Assembly: GCA_964395915.1 (NCBI GenBank)
Contig: CAYNDB010000067.1
Location: forward strand, 1-14,107
DNA from: CAYNDB01 sp964395915
GTDB taxonomy: Bacteria > Nitrospinota_A > UBA7883 > JAJRTC01
DNA: 14,107 nucleotides
Direction of reading: 5' to 3'
Part shown: positions 6,803 through 13,143 of the stretch, in pieces
Layout of the letters: each line of letters starts with the position of its first letter
Position numbering within the stretch: the stretch's first letter is position 1
Translations under genes and position numbers: made by a program
The notes under the pieces: generated by a model
Database searches by the model: none
Told to the model about the DNA's origin: nothing
Seen by the model: the letters and a program-made list of their open reading frames with translations, nothing else

Positions 6803-7588
6803 ATGTTCAACCTGAACGTATATAACAGGCTTCGAGCAACCAGAGATTTTGGAGCGCGGCCTGTGATATTGGAGGAGATCAACTCCACAAACGAATGGAT
6901 AGCCGGAAAATTTGACGATCCCGATATTTGCAGGATCGTTGCGGTAGCCCACAAGCAGACCGCCGGCAAGGGAAGACGCGGCAGGACATGGTTTAACATA
7001 ACAGGGAAGAACCTTGCGTTCAGCCTTGCATGGCGCGTTTCGGAATCGCCGGGCGTCAACGCCTTGGTAACACTAGCCGCGGGGGTAGCTCTGGTGGAAG
7101 CTATAATGGAAACCACCGACGCAAAACCAGCTTTGAAATATCCCAACGACCTGTTGCTTGGCGGAAAAAAGGTGGCTGGGATTCTATCCGAAATGAAAAC
7201 AAGCCCAGACGGAGCAAGGTTCGTTATAATCGGTGTCGGTGTAAATGTTAATGCGACGCATGACCAGTTTCCGGATGAGATAAGAGATATTGCCACATCT
7301 ATACGGGAAGTATGCGGCGTTACGGCGTCCAGGGAGGCTATACTGGCGTTGTTTCTGAATAATTTCGAGAAAATGACAGATGGTATGACAGAAAGCGGGC
7401 CGGACGATGTTATCTGTCGCTTTAAAAAATATACGGACATGTTCGGTCGCAAAGCGCGGGTCACCGGAGCCGGTTCTAATCTGGTGGGTGTGGTAAAAGA
7501 TATGAACAGTGATGGAGCTCTTGTTATCGAGGTGGCTCCCGGCGATATTAGAAATATTGTGTCTGGGGAAATAACGTTTCTTGATTGA
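6803..7588 (+). CDS. birA: Biotin-[acetyl-CoA-carboxylase] ligase, class I (no DNA-binding domain)
   Basis: This 261-residue enzyme activates biotin as biotinyl-AMP and attaches it to the carboxyl-carrier domain of biotin-dependent carboxylases. It shows the biotin/ATP loop GKGRRGRTW (55-63, with R58), the substrate region KYPNDLLLGGKKVAGIL (112-128; the common KWPND has Tyr for Trp here), GVGVNVN, and the C-terminal SH3-like part ending VSGEITFLD. There is no N-terminal winged helix, so it lacks the repressor function of E. coli BirA. ATG 6803 is forced by an in-frame stop at 6782-6784 with no other start between, and no Shine-Dalgarno is present. The neighbour coaX follows closely, a common biotin-ligase/pantothenate-kinase pairing. 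Confidence 0.95.
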   Translation: MFNLNVYNRLRATRDFGARPVILEEINSTNEWIAGKFDDPDICRIVAVAHKQTAGKGRRGRTWFNITGKNLAFSLAWRVSESPGVNALVTLAAGVALVEAIMETTDAKPALKYPNDLLLGGKKVAGILSEMKTSPDGARFVIIGVGVNVNATHDQFPDEIRDIATSIREVCGVTASREAILALFLNNFEKMTDGMTESGPDDVICRFKKYTDMFGRKARVTGAGSNLVGVVKDMNSDGALVIEVAPGDIRNIVSGEITFLD

Positions 7589-7605
7589 GGCGGGGGACTG
7601 GTTGC

Positions 7606-8385
7606 ATGGCTGAACGACTGCTTGTAATAGACGTGGGCAACACACAGATCGCCCTCGGTGTTTACGAAGGGGAGGAGCTTCTGGCGCAGTGGCGCCTTGA
7701 TACGAAGCAGGGGAGAACCGAGGATGAGCTAGCCATAACCGTAAGCCAGCTTTTCAGGCTCGATTCACTGGAAATGGAGTCGATAAAGGACGTTGTTATT
7801 TCTTGTGTTGTGCCGCCTCTTTTAGGAGCCATTACCGGATTTATCAAGAAAACTTTTTCGTGCGACCCATTGGTGGTTGGCCCCGGTGTGAAGACCGGCG
7901 TATCTATCAGCATAGATAACCCTCGCGAAGTCGGCGCGGACAGAATAGTCAACGCCGCTGGCGCGCTCGCGCGGTATCCTGCGCCGTTGATACTTGTGGA
8001 TTTCGGCACCGCTATCACCATAGACGCAATTTCCGCTAAATCGGAATACCTGGGAGGCGCCATTGTGCCTGGTGTGCGGCTGTCGCTCAACGCGCTATAT
8101 CATCATGCGGCGAAGCTTCCGGAAGTAGAGTTCGCCGCGCCGCCATCTGTGATCGGAAGAAATACTGTAAACTCCATGCAGTCCGGAGCCTATTATGGCT
8201 ATGCCAGCCTGGTGGACGGGATAGTAAATAGAATGAAAGAAGAGCTTGGGGAGCCTACGCCTAAAGTCATCGCCACAGGAGGCGAAGCGAGGCTTGTGGC
8301 TCATGCGGCGTCCACTATAGATGAGGTGGAGGATCGCCTGACGTTGGAAGGCTTGAGGGTTATTCACGGCAGAAACCGTGGCTAG
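7606..8385 (+). CDS. coaX: Type III pantothenate kinase
   Basis: CoaX catalyses the first step of coenzyme A synthesis (pantothenate to 4'-phosphopantothenate) and belongs to the ASKHA kinase fold. From ATG 7606 the protein has 259 residues. It shows the phosphate-binding LLVIDVGNTQIALG (5-18), VGADRIVNAAGA with the catalytic Asp112 (109-120), VDFGTAITID (131-140) and GGAIVPGVRLS. A TTG at 7585 would add seven residues, but I prefer 7606: it leaves the usual short tail before the first strand, and GAGGCGGGGG lies about 9 bases upstream. It starts 17 bases after the birA stop, so the two are probably one operon. Confidence 0.96.
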   Translation: MAERLLVIDVGNTQIALGVYEGEELLAQWRLDTKQGRTEDELAITVSQLFRLDSLEMESIKDVVISCVVPPLLGAITGFIKKTFSCDPLVVGPGVKTGVSISIDNPREVGADRIVNAAGALARYPAPLILVDFGTAITIDAISAKSEYLGGAIVPGVRLSLNALYHHAAKLPEVEFAAPPSVIGRNTVNSMQSGAYYGYASLVDGIVNRMKEELGEPTPKVIATGGEARLVAHAASTIDEVEDRLTLEGLRVIHGRNRG

Positions 8386-8416
8386 CGCATGGATAACCTT
8401 CCTTAGGCGCCGATAA

Positions 8417-8425
8417 TGTGATAAA
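8417..8425 (+). promoter_or_regulatory. Candidate extended -10 element just upstream of the FlgO-like lipoprotein gene
   Basis: TGT followed by GATAAA (8420-8425) resembles an extended -10. The ATG is 11 bases further, so any leader would be only about 5 bases and could not hold a Shine-Dalgarno; none is visible. Confidence 0.33.
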
Positions 8426-8436
8426 ACTTTCATCAT

Positions 8437-8997
8437 ATGATTAGAAAAACCGTAGTTTTAGGCATCGCGGCGTTTACGCTTACAGTATCGGCGTGTGCGA
8501 ATATCATGGTGCCGCTCGGTTTGCAAGAAGCTCCAATCCCTGTTACAGACTCCGCCTATTTCAACAAGCAGGTCGATACGCTTGTGGAGAGGCTCAGAGC
8601 GAACCAGACACGTAACTTCAGAAAAGCCGCAATACTTGAATTTATTAACAGTGACGGGCAGATATCCGGCCTGGGCAAATACCTGACAGTTAAAGTAAGC
8701 GAAAGGGCCGTGGCCAAGGGAATTTTTCGTGTTACTCCATCAGGTCAGGTAGGCGAGGCGTTGCGAAAGCTGAAAATTAAAAATAACGGAAAACTGACCA
8801 AAGAGCAGTTGGCGGCGATCGGCTCCGAGCTTGCCATAGACGCCGTAATTATCGGCATTGTCTCAGACCTGCAAAAAGGAAGCGATATCGACCTGAACAT
8901 CAAGGCTATTCAGGCCTCGTCGGGAGAGCTTCTTTCAGCGGCCAGCGTGAACATATATCGCTCCAAGCAGGTACAATCTCTAATCCAGCAGTTCTAG
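8437..8997 (+). CDS. FlgO/CsgG-like outer-membrane lipoprotein
   Basis: The 186-residue product starts with a lipoprotein signal peptide: MIRKTVVLGIAAFTLTVSAC, with lipobox VSAC and lipidated Cys20. Residues about 58-175 (KAAILEFINSDGQISGLGKY, then the helix before AVAKGIFRVT, ELAIDAVIIGIVSDLQ and LNIKAIQASSGELLSAASV) follow the pattern of the FlgO domain and related CsgG/LpoB/TolB-N-like folds, used by envelope lipoproteins. No flagellar, curli or penicillin-binding genes are nearby, so the partner is unknown. ATG 8437 is forced by an in-frame TAA at 8422-8424, and there is no Shine-Dalgarno. trpF follows after 12 bases in the same reading frame. Confidence 0.75.
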   Translation: MIRKTVVLGIAAFTLTVSACANIMVPLGLQEAPIPVTDSAYFNKQVDTLVERLRANQTRNFRKAAILEFINSDGQISGLGKYLTVKVSERAVAKGIFRVTPSGQVGEALRKLKIKNNGKLTKEQLAAIGSELAIDAVIIGIVSDLQKGSDIDLNIKAIQASSGELLSAASVNIYRSKQVQSLIQQF

Positions 8998-9009
8998 CCC
9001 TATTTACTG

Positions 9010-9678
9010 ATGAAGGTCAAAATCTGCGGCCAGACATCGGTTGCGGATTGTGAGATGTCCGTTAAGCGCGGGACTGATTTTTTGGGGGTTGTGATCGGTG
9101 TGGAATGGTCGCCCAGGTCGCTGGACAAAGACACAGCGCTCCCTATATTCGAAGCTTTCAGAGATAGAACGTTTATGCTCACCTTCAATAGAGCTATAAA
9201 CGATTCTTATCTCGACGAGATCAAAATACTTGATCCCTACGCTCTGCAGCTTACAGGGCAGGAGCCGCCGGAAGCGGTTTCGGATCTGAAAAAACATGCT
9301 GGTAGATTGATATATAAATCCGTTCATCTGTCTCCAGAGGGCGAAGGGGATGAAGGGGATGTCTCCAAAACCGTTGTAGAATCGATACATATTTACGCCG
9401 ATGCCGGAGCGGACGGGATAGTTCTGGATACCGCTTCTAAAAATATGTACGGTGGCACGGGTAAAAAGAGTAACTGGGAAGTGGCGGCCAGGATTGTCGG
9501 GCTATCACCTCTTCCTGTTTTTTTGGCGGGCGGCATAAATCCGGACAACGTCATAGAAGCGGTAAAAACGCCAGGTATATACGGGATCGACCTTGCCAGC
9601 GGTGTGGAGTCTTCCAAAGGGAAAAAGTCCGCTTTAAAGCTTGACGCCCTGTTTGAAAAAATTGGAAGCGTTTCTTAA
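9010..9678 (+). CDS. trpF: Phosphoribosylanthranilate isomerase, divergent TrpF
   Basis: TrpF is a TIM-barrel enzyme of tryptophan synthesis (isomerisation of phosphoribosylanthranilate). Catalytic residues appear kept: Cys6 in KICGQT and Asp140 in GIVLDTASK, followed by GGTGKKSNW (148-156), the phosphate-binding LAGGINPDNV and GIDLASGVE. Departures are LQLTGQE in place of the usual LQLHGDE, FMLTFN in place of the usual GVFVN-like strand, and 222 residues against about 200, partly from an acidic insertion EGEGDEGD (110-117). It begins 12 bases after the lipoprotein stop, without a Shine-Dalgarno. No other trp gene is present. Likely a genuine isomerase, but a changed substrate or role cannot be excluded. 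Confidence 0.88.
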   Translation: MKVKICGQTSVADCEMSVKRGTDFLGVVIGVEWSPRSLDKDTALPIFEAFRDRTFMLTFNRAINDSYLDEIKILDPYALQLTGQEPPEAVSDLKKHAGRLIYKSVHLSPEGEGDEGDVSKTVVESIHIYADAGADGIVLDTASKNMYGGTGKKSNWEVAARIVGLSPLPVFLAGGINPDNVIEAVKTPGIYGIDLASGVESSKGKKSALKLDALFEKIGSVS

Positions 9679-9707
9679 GCCATAGGAACGGCTCATTCTG
9701 AATATTC

Positions 9708-9716
9708 TGATATATT
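9708..9716 (+). promoter_or_regulatory. Extended -10 element 6 bases before the tonB-like ATG
   Basis: TGA followed by TATATT (9711-9716) is a good extended -10 box. The ATG at 9723 follows after 6 bases, so transcription from it would start at the start codon. An in-frame TGA at 9708-9710 means translation cannot begin further upstream. Confidence 0.45.
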
Positions 9717-9722
9717 ATTCCC

Positions 9723-10739
9723 ATGTATTTTCCGATACGCAGGTTTTTCCTCCAGTCCCTCGGGCTGCATGCGATATTTTTCCTGTTCACAGGATTTATC
9801 GTCGTTATTCCTGACGGTTCTGTAGCGCCAATAAAAGTTGTCCTGATAGACGCCGGGCCCAGCCCTGACAACGATATTCTGGAAGGGGTTATTCTTGAAA
9901 CTCCCAAACCGTTAAAAGAAAAAAAGCCGGATAGCGCGAAGACCCTTTCGCATTACGATAGCAAGGCTGGGAGTCCGGAAAAAGGGGGGGAGTATAAAGC
10001 AGGTAAGACAGCGATACCACGCAAAAGCATAGCCCCCCCTGCGCCATCAAAAGAAAAAGCGAAAGAAGACATCAATGCGGCGAAACCGGATAGGCCGAAA
10101 ATAAAAATAGCGGCTCTGACCAGTGTCGAAAAGAGTAAGAGTGAGGAAACTGTGTCGAAAGATATGAACATTTTTTCCGAGGAGGCGCTGGAAAAAACCG
10201 AGGAGACGGAGAAAGCTAAAATATTTGAAAAGAGCTTCGATGAAAGAGAAGAAAAACACCGCAAGCTCTCCTCGCTGATGACGGACAGGCCGGACCCTGA
10301 ATCTGAAGAGGTGACCCAAGTGATCGGAATGCCGGAAGTGGAAGGCGCCGAGATAGAAAGCATGGCGACGAGCGATACGGATGACGTGGTGGATATGGGG
10401 GACGAGGCGATAGTCTCCCTGAATACGAAATCGTTTAAATATATGGACTATTTTGTGTCGATAAAACAAGCGATGGAAACGGTTTGGGCTTACCCTGAGG
10501 AGGCGATCCTTCAGGGGCTTTCCGGCAGGGCCATGCTACAGTTTACAATTGGCGCCGATGGCTCCCTTGAGGATGTGCAGGTGGTGAAATCGAGCGGTCA
10601 CAAAAGCCTGGATGACGAAGCTCAGCTGGCCATCAAGGCGGCGGCCCCATATGAAAAGTTCCCCGAATCTTTACGAAAAAAGCGGCTGCATATTATCGCC
10701 ACGTTTGTTTATGAACCCACCTTCAACGCGGTGCGGTGA
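9723..10739 (+). CDS. TonB-type energy transducer
   Basis: The 338-residue protein has a single N-terminal membrane anchor (about 9-30) containing S12-x3-H16, which matches the Ser-x3-His signature of the TonB membrane helix that contacts ExbB/ExbD. A long, charged, Pro/Lys/Glu-rich periplasmic stretch (about 45-225) follows, and then a C-terminal TonB domain (about 241-338): YPEEAILQGLSGRAMLQFTI, DGSLEDVQVVKSSGHKSLDDEA and the closing strand IIATFVYEP. Such proteins transmit proton-motive force to outer-membrane receptors. No exbB, exbD or TonB-dependent receptor is in the window, and the barrel at 1269 has no visible TonB box or plug. TolA is an alternative, but the C-terminal motif favours TonB. 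Confidence 0.88.
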   Translation: MYFPIRRFFLQSLGLHAIFFLFTGFIVVIPDGSVAPIKVVLIDAGPSPDNDILEGVILETPKPLKEKKPDSAKTLSHYDSKAGSPEKGGEYKAGKTAIPRKSIAPPAPSKEKAKEDINAAKPDRPKIKIAALTSVEKSKSEETVSKDMNIFSEEALEKTEETEKAKIFEKSFDEREEKHRKLSSLMTDRPDPESEEVTQVIGMPEVEGAEIESMATSDTDDVVDMGDEAIVSLNTKSFKYMDYFVSIKQAMETVWAYPEEAILQGLSGRAMLQFTIGADGSLEDVQVVKSSGHKSLDDEAQLAIKAAAPYEKFPESLRKKRLHIIATFVYEPTFNAVR

Positions 10740-10743
10740 GCTT

Positions 10744-10773
10744 CAACGCCGCCAGAGTTTTAAATAGGCGTTG
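10744..10773. repeat. Inverted repeat between convergent genes
   Basis: CAACGCC (10744-10750) and GGCGTTG (10767-10773) form a 7-bp stem with a 16-base loop rich in A/T. It covers the 20-base space between two convergent stop codons and enters the end of the minus-strand gene. It may work as a bidirectional 3' hairpin; there is no T-run on either side, so I do not call it a standard terminator. Confidence 0.4.
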
Positions 10774-11401
10774 TCGAGGTTGGCAGCGGAGGTGGAACCT
10801 GATAGCCCTTGTCCAAAGATGACGCCAGGCATGTGGAATAAAGGTGGTCGTACGCTTTTTTTATCACGCAAAGGGAATACGGAATTGTAAGCAATACTCC
10901 AACGCCTAGCGCAAGAACCCCGAAGAAATTTATTGTCGCTAATATCAGGGCCATCAGGAAAACTTTCATGTGGTTTTCAAATCCCATTTGCCTGGAGGCC
11001 TCCATCGCTGGCCAGAAATCCATATCCTTATCCACAACAAAAATATAGGGGAAGAAATACCACCCCATAACCAAAAACCCCGGAAGGATAAGCAACATAA
11101 AACCTGCGATCGTAAATATGGTTGTCAAAATACCAACTAAAACGAGGGGAACCAGCTTTAACCTGAATCCGTCGAACATACGCATGGCATTGAAGGGCTT
11201 CCCTTTTTGTATGTCGATGATGACGTAGAACATCCCGCCGACCAGAGGGCCGGTGACGAGTATGGAAGCGAGGGGGATGAAGTTGGCCGCGATATTTATC
11301 ACAACCAGAATGATGGCGGCTACGACGAGGTTGGCGATATTATCCTTGAAAAGCTCCCAGCCCTCGTTAAGGTATAGCTGAATATCAAAGCTCCTGTCCA
11401 T
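10760..11401 (-). CDS. Multi-pass inner-membrane protein, DUF975-like architecture
   Basis: The 213-residue protein is strongly hydrophobic. Likely membrane segments lie at about 22-42, 44-62, 84-106, 108-123 and 147-175, with a conserved-looking loop VVDKDMDFWPAMEASRQMGF (122-141) between the fourth and fifth, and a Pro-rich tail (PPPLPTSTTPI). The pattern of a C-terminal 'W.A...S' helix after paired glycine/proline-rich membrane helices resembles the DUF975 or glycerophosphodiesterase-membrane-domain group, whose function is unclear. The start is well supported by GGAGG (11409-11413) 7 bases upstream. The gene diverges from the ferredoxin reductase gene and converges on the tonB-like gene. 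I do not know its function. Confidence 0.75.
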   Translation of the reverse strand: MDRSFDIQLYLNEGWELFKDNIANLVVAAIILVVINIAANFIPLASILVTGPLVGGMFYVIIDIQKGKPFNAMRMFDGFRLKLVPLVLVGILTTIFTIAGFMLLILPGFLVMGWYFFPYIFVVDKDMDFWPAMEASRQMGFENHMKVFLMALILATINFFGVLALGVGVLLTIPYSLCVIKKAYDHLYSTCLASSLDKGYQVPPPLPTSTTPI

Positions 11402-11423
11402 TCTTCGGCCTCCATGTTGTTGC

Positions 11424-11472
11424 CCTGTCTTGCGCCAGATTGTATCCTGTTTCGATCATTTGGCGCAACAGG
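11424..11472. promoter_or_regulatory. Operator-like inverted repeat around the membrane-protein promoter
   Basis: TTGCGCCA (11430-11437) and TGGCGCAA (11461-11468) are perfect inverted copies separated by 23 bases. The match extends to CCTG (11424-11427) and CAGG (11469-11472) with a 2-base insertion in the left arm. The arms cover the -35 box and the +1 region of the minus-strand promoter, as a repressor site would. The regulator is unknown. Confidence 0.45.
11439..11468 (-). promoter_or_regulatory. Candidate promoter of the membrane-protein gene
   Basis: On the minus strand TTGCGC (11463-11468) is followed after 18 bases by TACAAT (11439-11444, 5 of 6 matches to the -10 consensus). Transcription would begin near 11432, giving a leader of about 30 bases that contains the GGAGG ribosome site. 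The inverted repeat at 11424-11472 brackets it. Confidence 0.42.
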
Positions 11473-11538
11473 ACGTCCTGAAAGCGGAATTAACCTGAAA
11501 GAGCGTTTTTACATGGAAAAGATCAATCCACCCTGGCC

Positions 11539-11563
11539 TTTGCGACAAAGGTGTGTCCGCAAA
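11539..11563. promoter_or_regulatory. Second inverted repeat upstream of the ferredoxin reductase gene
   Basis: TTTGCG (11539-11544) and CGCAAA (11558-11563) pair perfectly; the inner ACA/TGT pair extends the stem to 9 bp with one bulged C, around a 6-base loop. It shares the TTGCG/CGCAA half-site core with the repeat at 11424-11472. It may be an operator for the plus-strand gene. No T-run follows, so a terminator is unlikely. Confidence 0.35.
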
Positions 11564-11617
11564 AATAAATAGGAGTAATATATTAATGTTGTAATAAATA
11601 ATAATGGGAGTTTTGCC

Positions 11618-12433
11618 ATGGCCGATAATGAGTTAAATGCGGTGGTGTTGCAGAGCATAGAAGTGTCGCCCGGGCTTATGATCCTTCGGGTCCAACCGGA
11701 TGGCTGGGACGCTCCGGAATTTGAAGCGGGCCAGTATGGGGTGCTTGGGTTGCCAGGTTCGGCTAAACGTTTTCCCATTGCCGACCCGGAAGATGAAACG
11801 CCCGACCCGGACAAGATAATCAAACGCGCCTATTCCATCGCCTCGTCTTCAAAGTCCAAAGAGTACGTCGAATTTTTCATTACCCTTGTCCGCTCCGGCT
11901 CCCTCACGCCGAGGCTGTTCGCGCTTAATGTGGGCGACCATGTTTTCCTGTCTCCAAAATTCAAGGGTGTGTTCACTATTGATAAAGCGCCTGAGGACGC
12001 CAATATCATCATGATCGCCACAGGCACAGGATTGGCCCCGTATATGAGCATAATTCGCTCCAAACTTTCACTGGGCAATGGCCGGCGTTTTGCCATTATT
12101 CATGGCGCGCGGCATTCGTATGACCTGGGGTACAGGTCGGAATTAATGACGTTGACCAACATCTGCGACACATTCACCTATATGCCGGTTATAAGCCGCC
12201 CTGAGGAGGAGCATATAAACTGGGGTGGGCTAGTGGGCCATGCGCAGGATATCTGGAAGGACAGAGCGGTGGAAACGGCGTGGGGTTTTAAACCGACGCC
12301 TGAGAACACCCACTTTTTTCTGTGCGGCGCGCCGGGCATGGTGGACGACATGACAAAAATTCTGGAAAGCGAAGGGTATAAGGAACATAAACGAAAGGAT
12401 CCGGGACAGATTCACCTTGAACGATGGTGGTGA
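11618..12433 (+). CDS. Ferredoxin-NADP(+) reductase
   Basis: This 271-residue flavoprotein belongs to the plant-type FNR superfamily and moves electrons between NADP(H) and ferredoxin or flavodoxin. It shows the FAD-binding RAYSIAS (70-76), the GSLTPRL loop (94-100), the NADP-binding GTGLAPYMS (136-144), CGAPGMVDDM near the C-terminus, and a C-terminal aromatic (W271 in HLERWW), like the bacterial Fpr type. An insertion LPGSAKRFPIADPEDETPDP (45-64) before the FAD motif is seen in a subset of bacterial FNRs. GGGAG (11606-11610) lies 7 bases before the ATG. The gene has its own upstream region and diverges from the membrane-protein gene. With rubrerythrin encoded nearby, it could supply electrons for peroxide reduction, but this is inference. 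Confidence 0.93.
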   Translation: MADNELNAVVLQSIEVSPGLMILRVQPDGWDAPEFEAGQYGVLGLPGSAKRFPIADPEDETPDPDKIIKRAYSIASSSKSKEYVEFFITLVRSGSLTPRLFALNVGDHVFLSPKFKGVFTIDKAPEDANIIMIATGTGLAPYMSIIRSKLSLGNGRRFAIIHGARHSYDLGYRSELMTLTNICDTFTYMPVISRPEEEHINWGGLVGHAQDIWKDRAVETAWGFKPTPENTHFFLCGAPGMVDDMTKILESEGYKEHKRKDPGQIHLERWW

Positions 12434-12445
12434 GGCTTTACCTTT

Positions 12446-12515
12446 TGTCATGCCGGATCAGGGGCCGGCATCCCAATACCAAATGGCGAGATCCCGGATC
12501 AAGTCCGGGATGACA
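12446..12515. repeat. REP-like compound palindrome
   Basis: Two hairpins lie in tandem: ATGCCGG (12450-12456) with CCGGCAT (12465-12471), and ATCCCGGA (12491-12498) with TCCGGGAT (12504-12511, loop TCAAG). The outer ends TGTCAT (12446-12451) and ATGACA (12510-12515) are also inverted copies, so the whole 70-base unit can fold as one element. The second hairpin is of the widely dispersed 'GATCCCGGATCAAGTCCGGG' type seen between genes in many bacteria. Confidence 0.7.
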
Positions 12516-12534
12516 TTATCCACCCCCACCTGCC

Positions 12535-12573
12535 CCTCCCCCATCACACCCTAAAGAATACGCAAGGGGGAGG
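12535..12573 (+). terminator. G/C-rich inverted repeat followed by T-rich DNA, possible terminator
   Basis: CCTCCCCC (12535-12542) and GGGGGAGG (12566-12573) form an 8-bp stem with a 23-base loop. AGTTTTATAATTT follows, so it could end transcription from the ferredoxin reductase gene. The long loop and the low-complexity G/C tracts make it equally plausible as a dispersed intergenic repeat. Confidence 0.35.
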
Positions 12574-12578
12574 AGTTT

Positions 12579-12584
12579 TATAAT
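12579..12584 (+). promoter_or_regulatory. Perfect -10 box upstream of the MscS-like gene
   Basis: TATAAT lies 38 bases before the ATG at 12623; no convincing -35 hexamer sits at the right distance. A second, weaker arrangement (TTTACT, 17 bases, TATCAT) would place the start next to the ATG. There is no Shine-Dalgarno before this gene. Confidence 0.3.
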
Positions 12585-12622
12585 TTACTACTGAGCGTTA
12601 TATCACTATCATTGTAATTCAT

Positions 12623-13117
12623 ATGGAAAATTACATGGCGGCCGGTTTGTCTTTGGCGGGGAAGATAACCATAGGCGCCGCGATAATCCTTGCCGCTTTT
12701 CTTTTTGCCCGTATTGTGCGCAAGGCGTTGAACAGAACGATGAGCGGGTTTGAGTGGGCCGATCAAATCGGATCGCTGATCGTCACCACGGCGTACTACG
12801 CTATTCTTGGCGGCGGAGTGATGACTGGTATATCCACGATGGGAATAGATATCACGCCGATAATCGCCGCATTGGGCCTCGGCGGGTTTGCGCTCGGGTT
12901 TGCCTTGCGAGACGCCATCAGCAATCTTCTTGCCGGTGTTTTGATAATCATCTACCGGCCATTTATAAAAGGGGATAGCATATCAGTCGCTGGAGCGGAA
13001 GGAGTGGTCGACGAGATTAATTTGCGCTATACAGTGCTGATAGGCGAAAACGGTAAGACACTGATCCCGAACCAGATGATTGTAAGCACGACAGTGAAAG
13101 TAGCGAACAGCGATTAA
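12623..13117 (+). CDS. Minimal MscS-family mechanosensitive channel
   Basis: The 164-residue protein contains the core of MscS: membrane helices at about 10-31, 47-68 and 73-112. The last includes the pore-lining GFALGFALRDAISNLLAG followed by the hallmark IYRPFIKGDSISV, then the small beta domain (GVVDEINLRYT, DGR-type turn GENGKTLIPN). It stops right after IPNQMIVSTTVKVANSD, so the C-terminal alpha/beta vestibule domain of about 100 residues in E. coli MscS is missing. The next gene begins 26 bases later and there is no leftover coding sequence, so this is a naturally short form and not a frameshift. ATG 12635 (M5) is an alternative start. It would release solutes on hypo-osmotic shock. Confidence 0.88.
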   Translation: MENYMAAGLSLAGKITIGAAIILAAFLFARIVRKALNRTMSGFEWADQIGSLIVTTAYYAILGGGVMTGISTMGIDITPIIAALGLGGFALGFALRDAISNLLAGVLIIIYRPFIKGDSISVAGAEGVVDEINLRYTVLIGENGKTLIPNQMIVSTTVKVANSD

Positions 13118-13143
13118 CCATAATTAACAAGGAGAATATGATA

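Noticed and set aside
7585..7605. TTG at 7585 as the coaX start
   Set aside because: It would overlap the birA stop and add seven residues not expected before the first strand of CoaX; the ATG at 7606 has a better-placed purine-rich site.
10744..10773. Intrinsic terminator between the convergent tonB-like and membrane-protein genes
   Set aside because: A 7-bp stem exists but neither strand has a T-run after it; kept only as an inverted repeat.
12623..13138. MscS-like gene as a frameshifted pseudogene
   Set aside because: Only 26 bases separate it from rubrerythrin and no remnant of the missing C-terminal domain is present in any frame.
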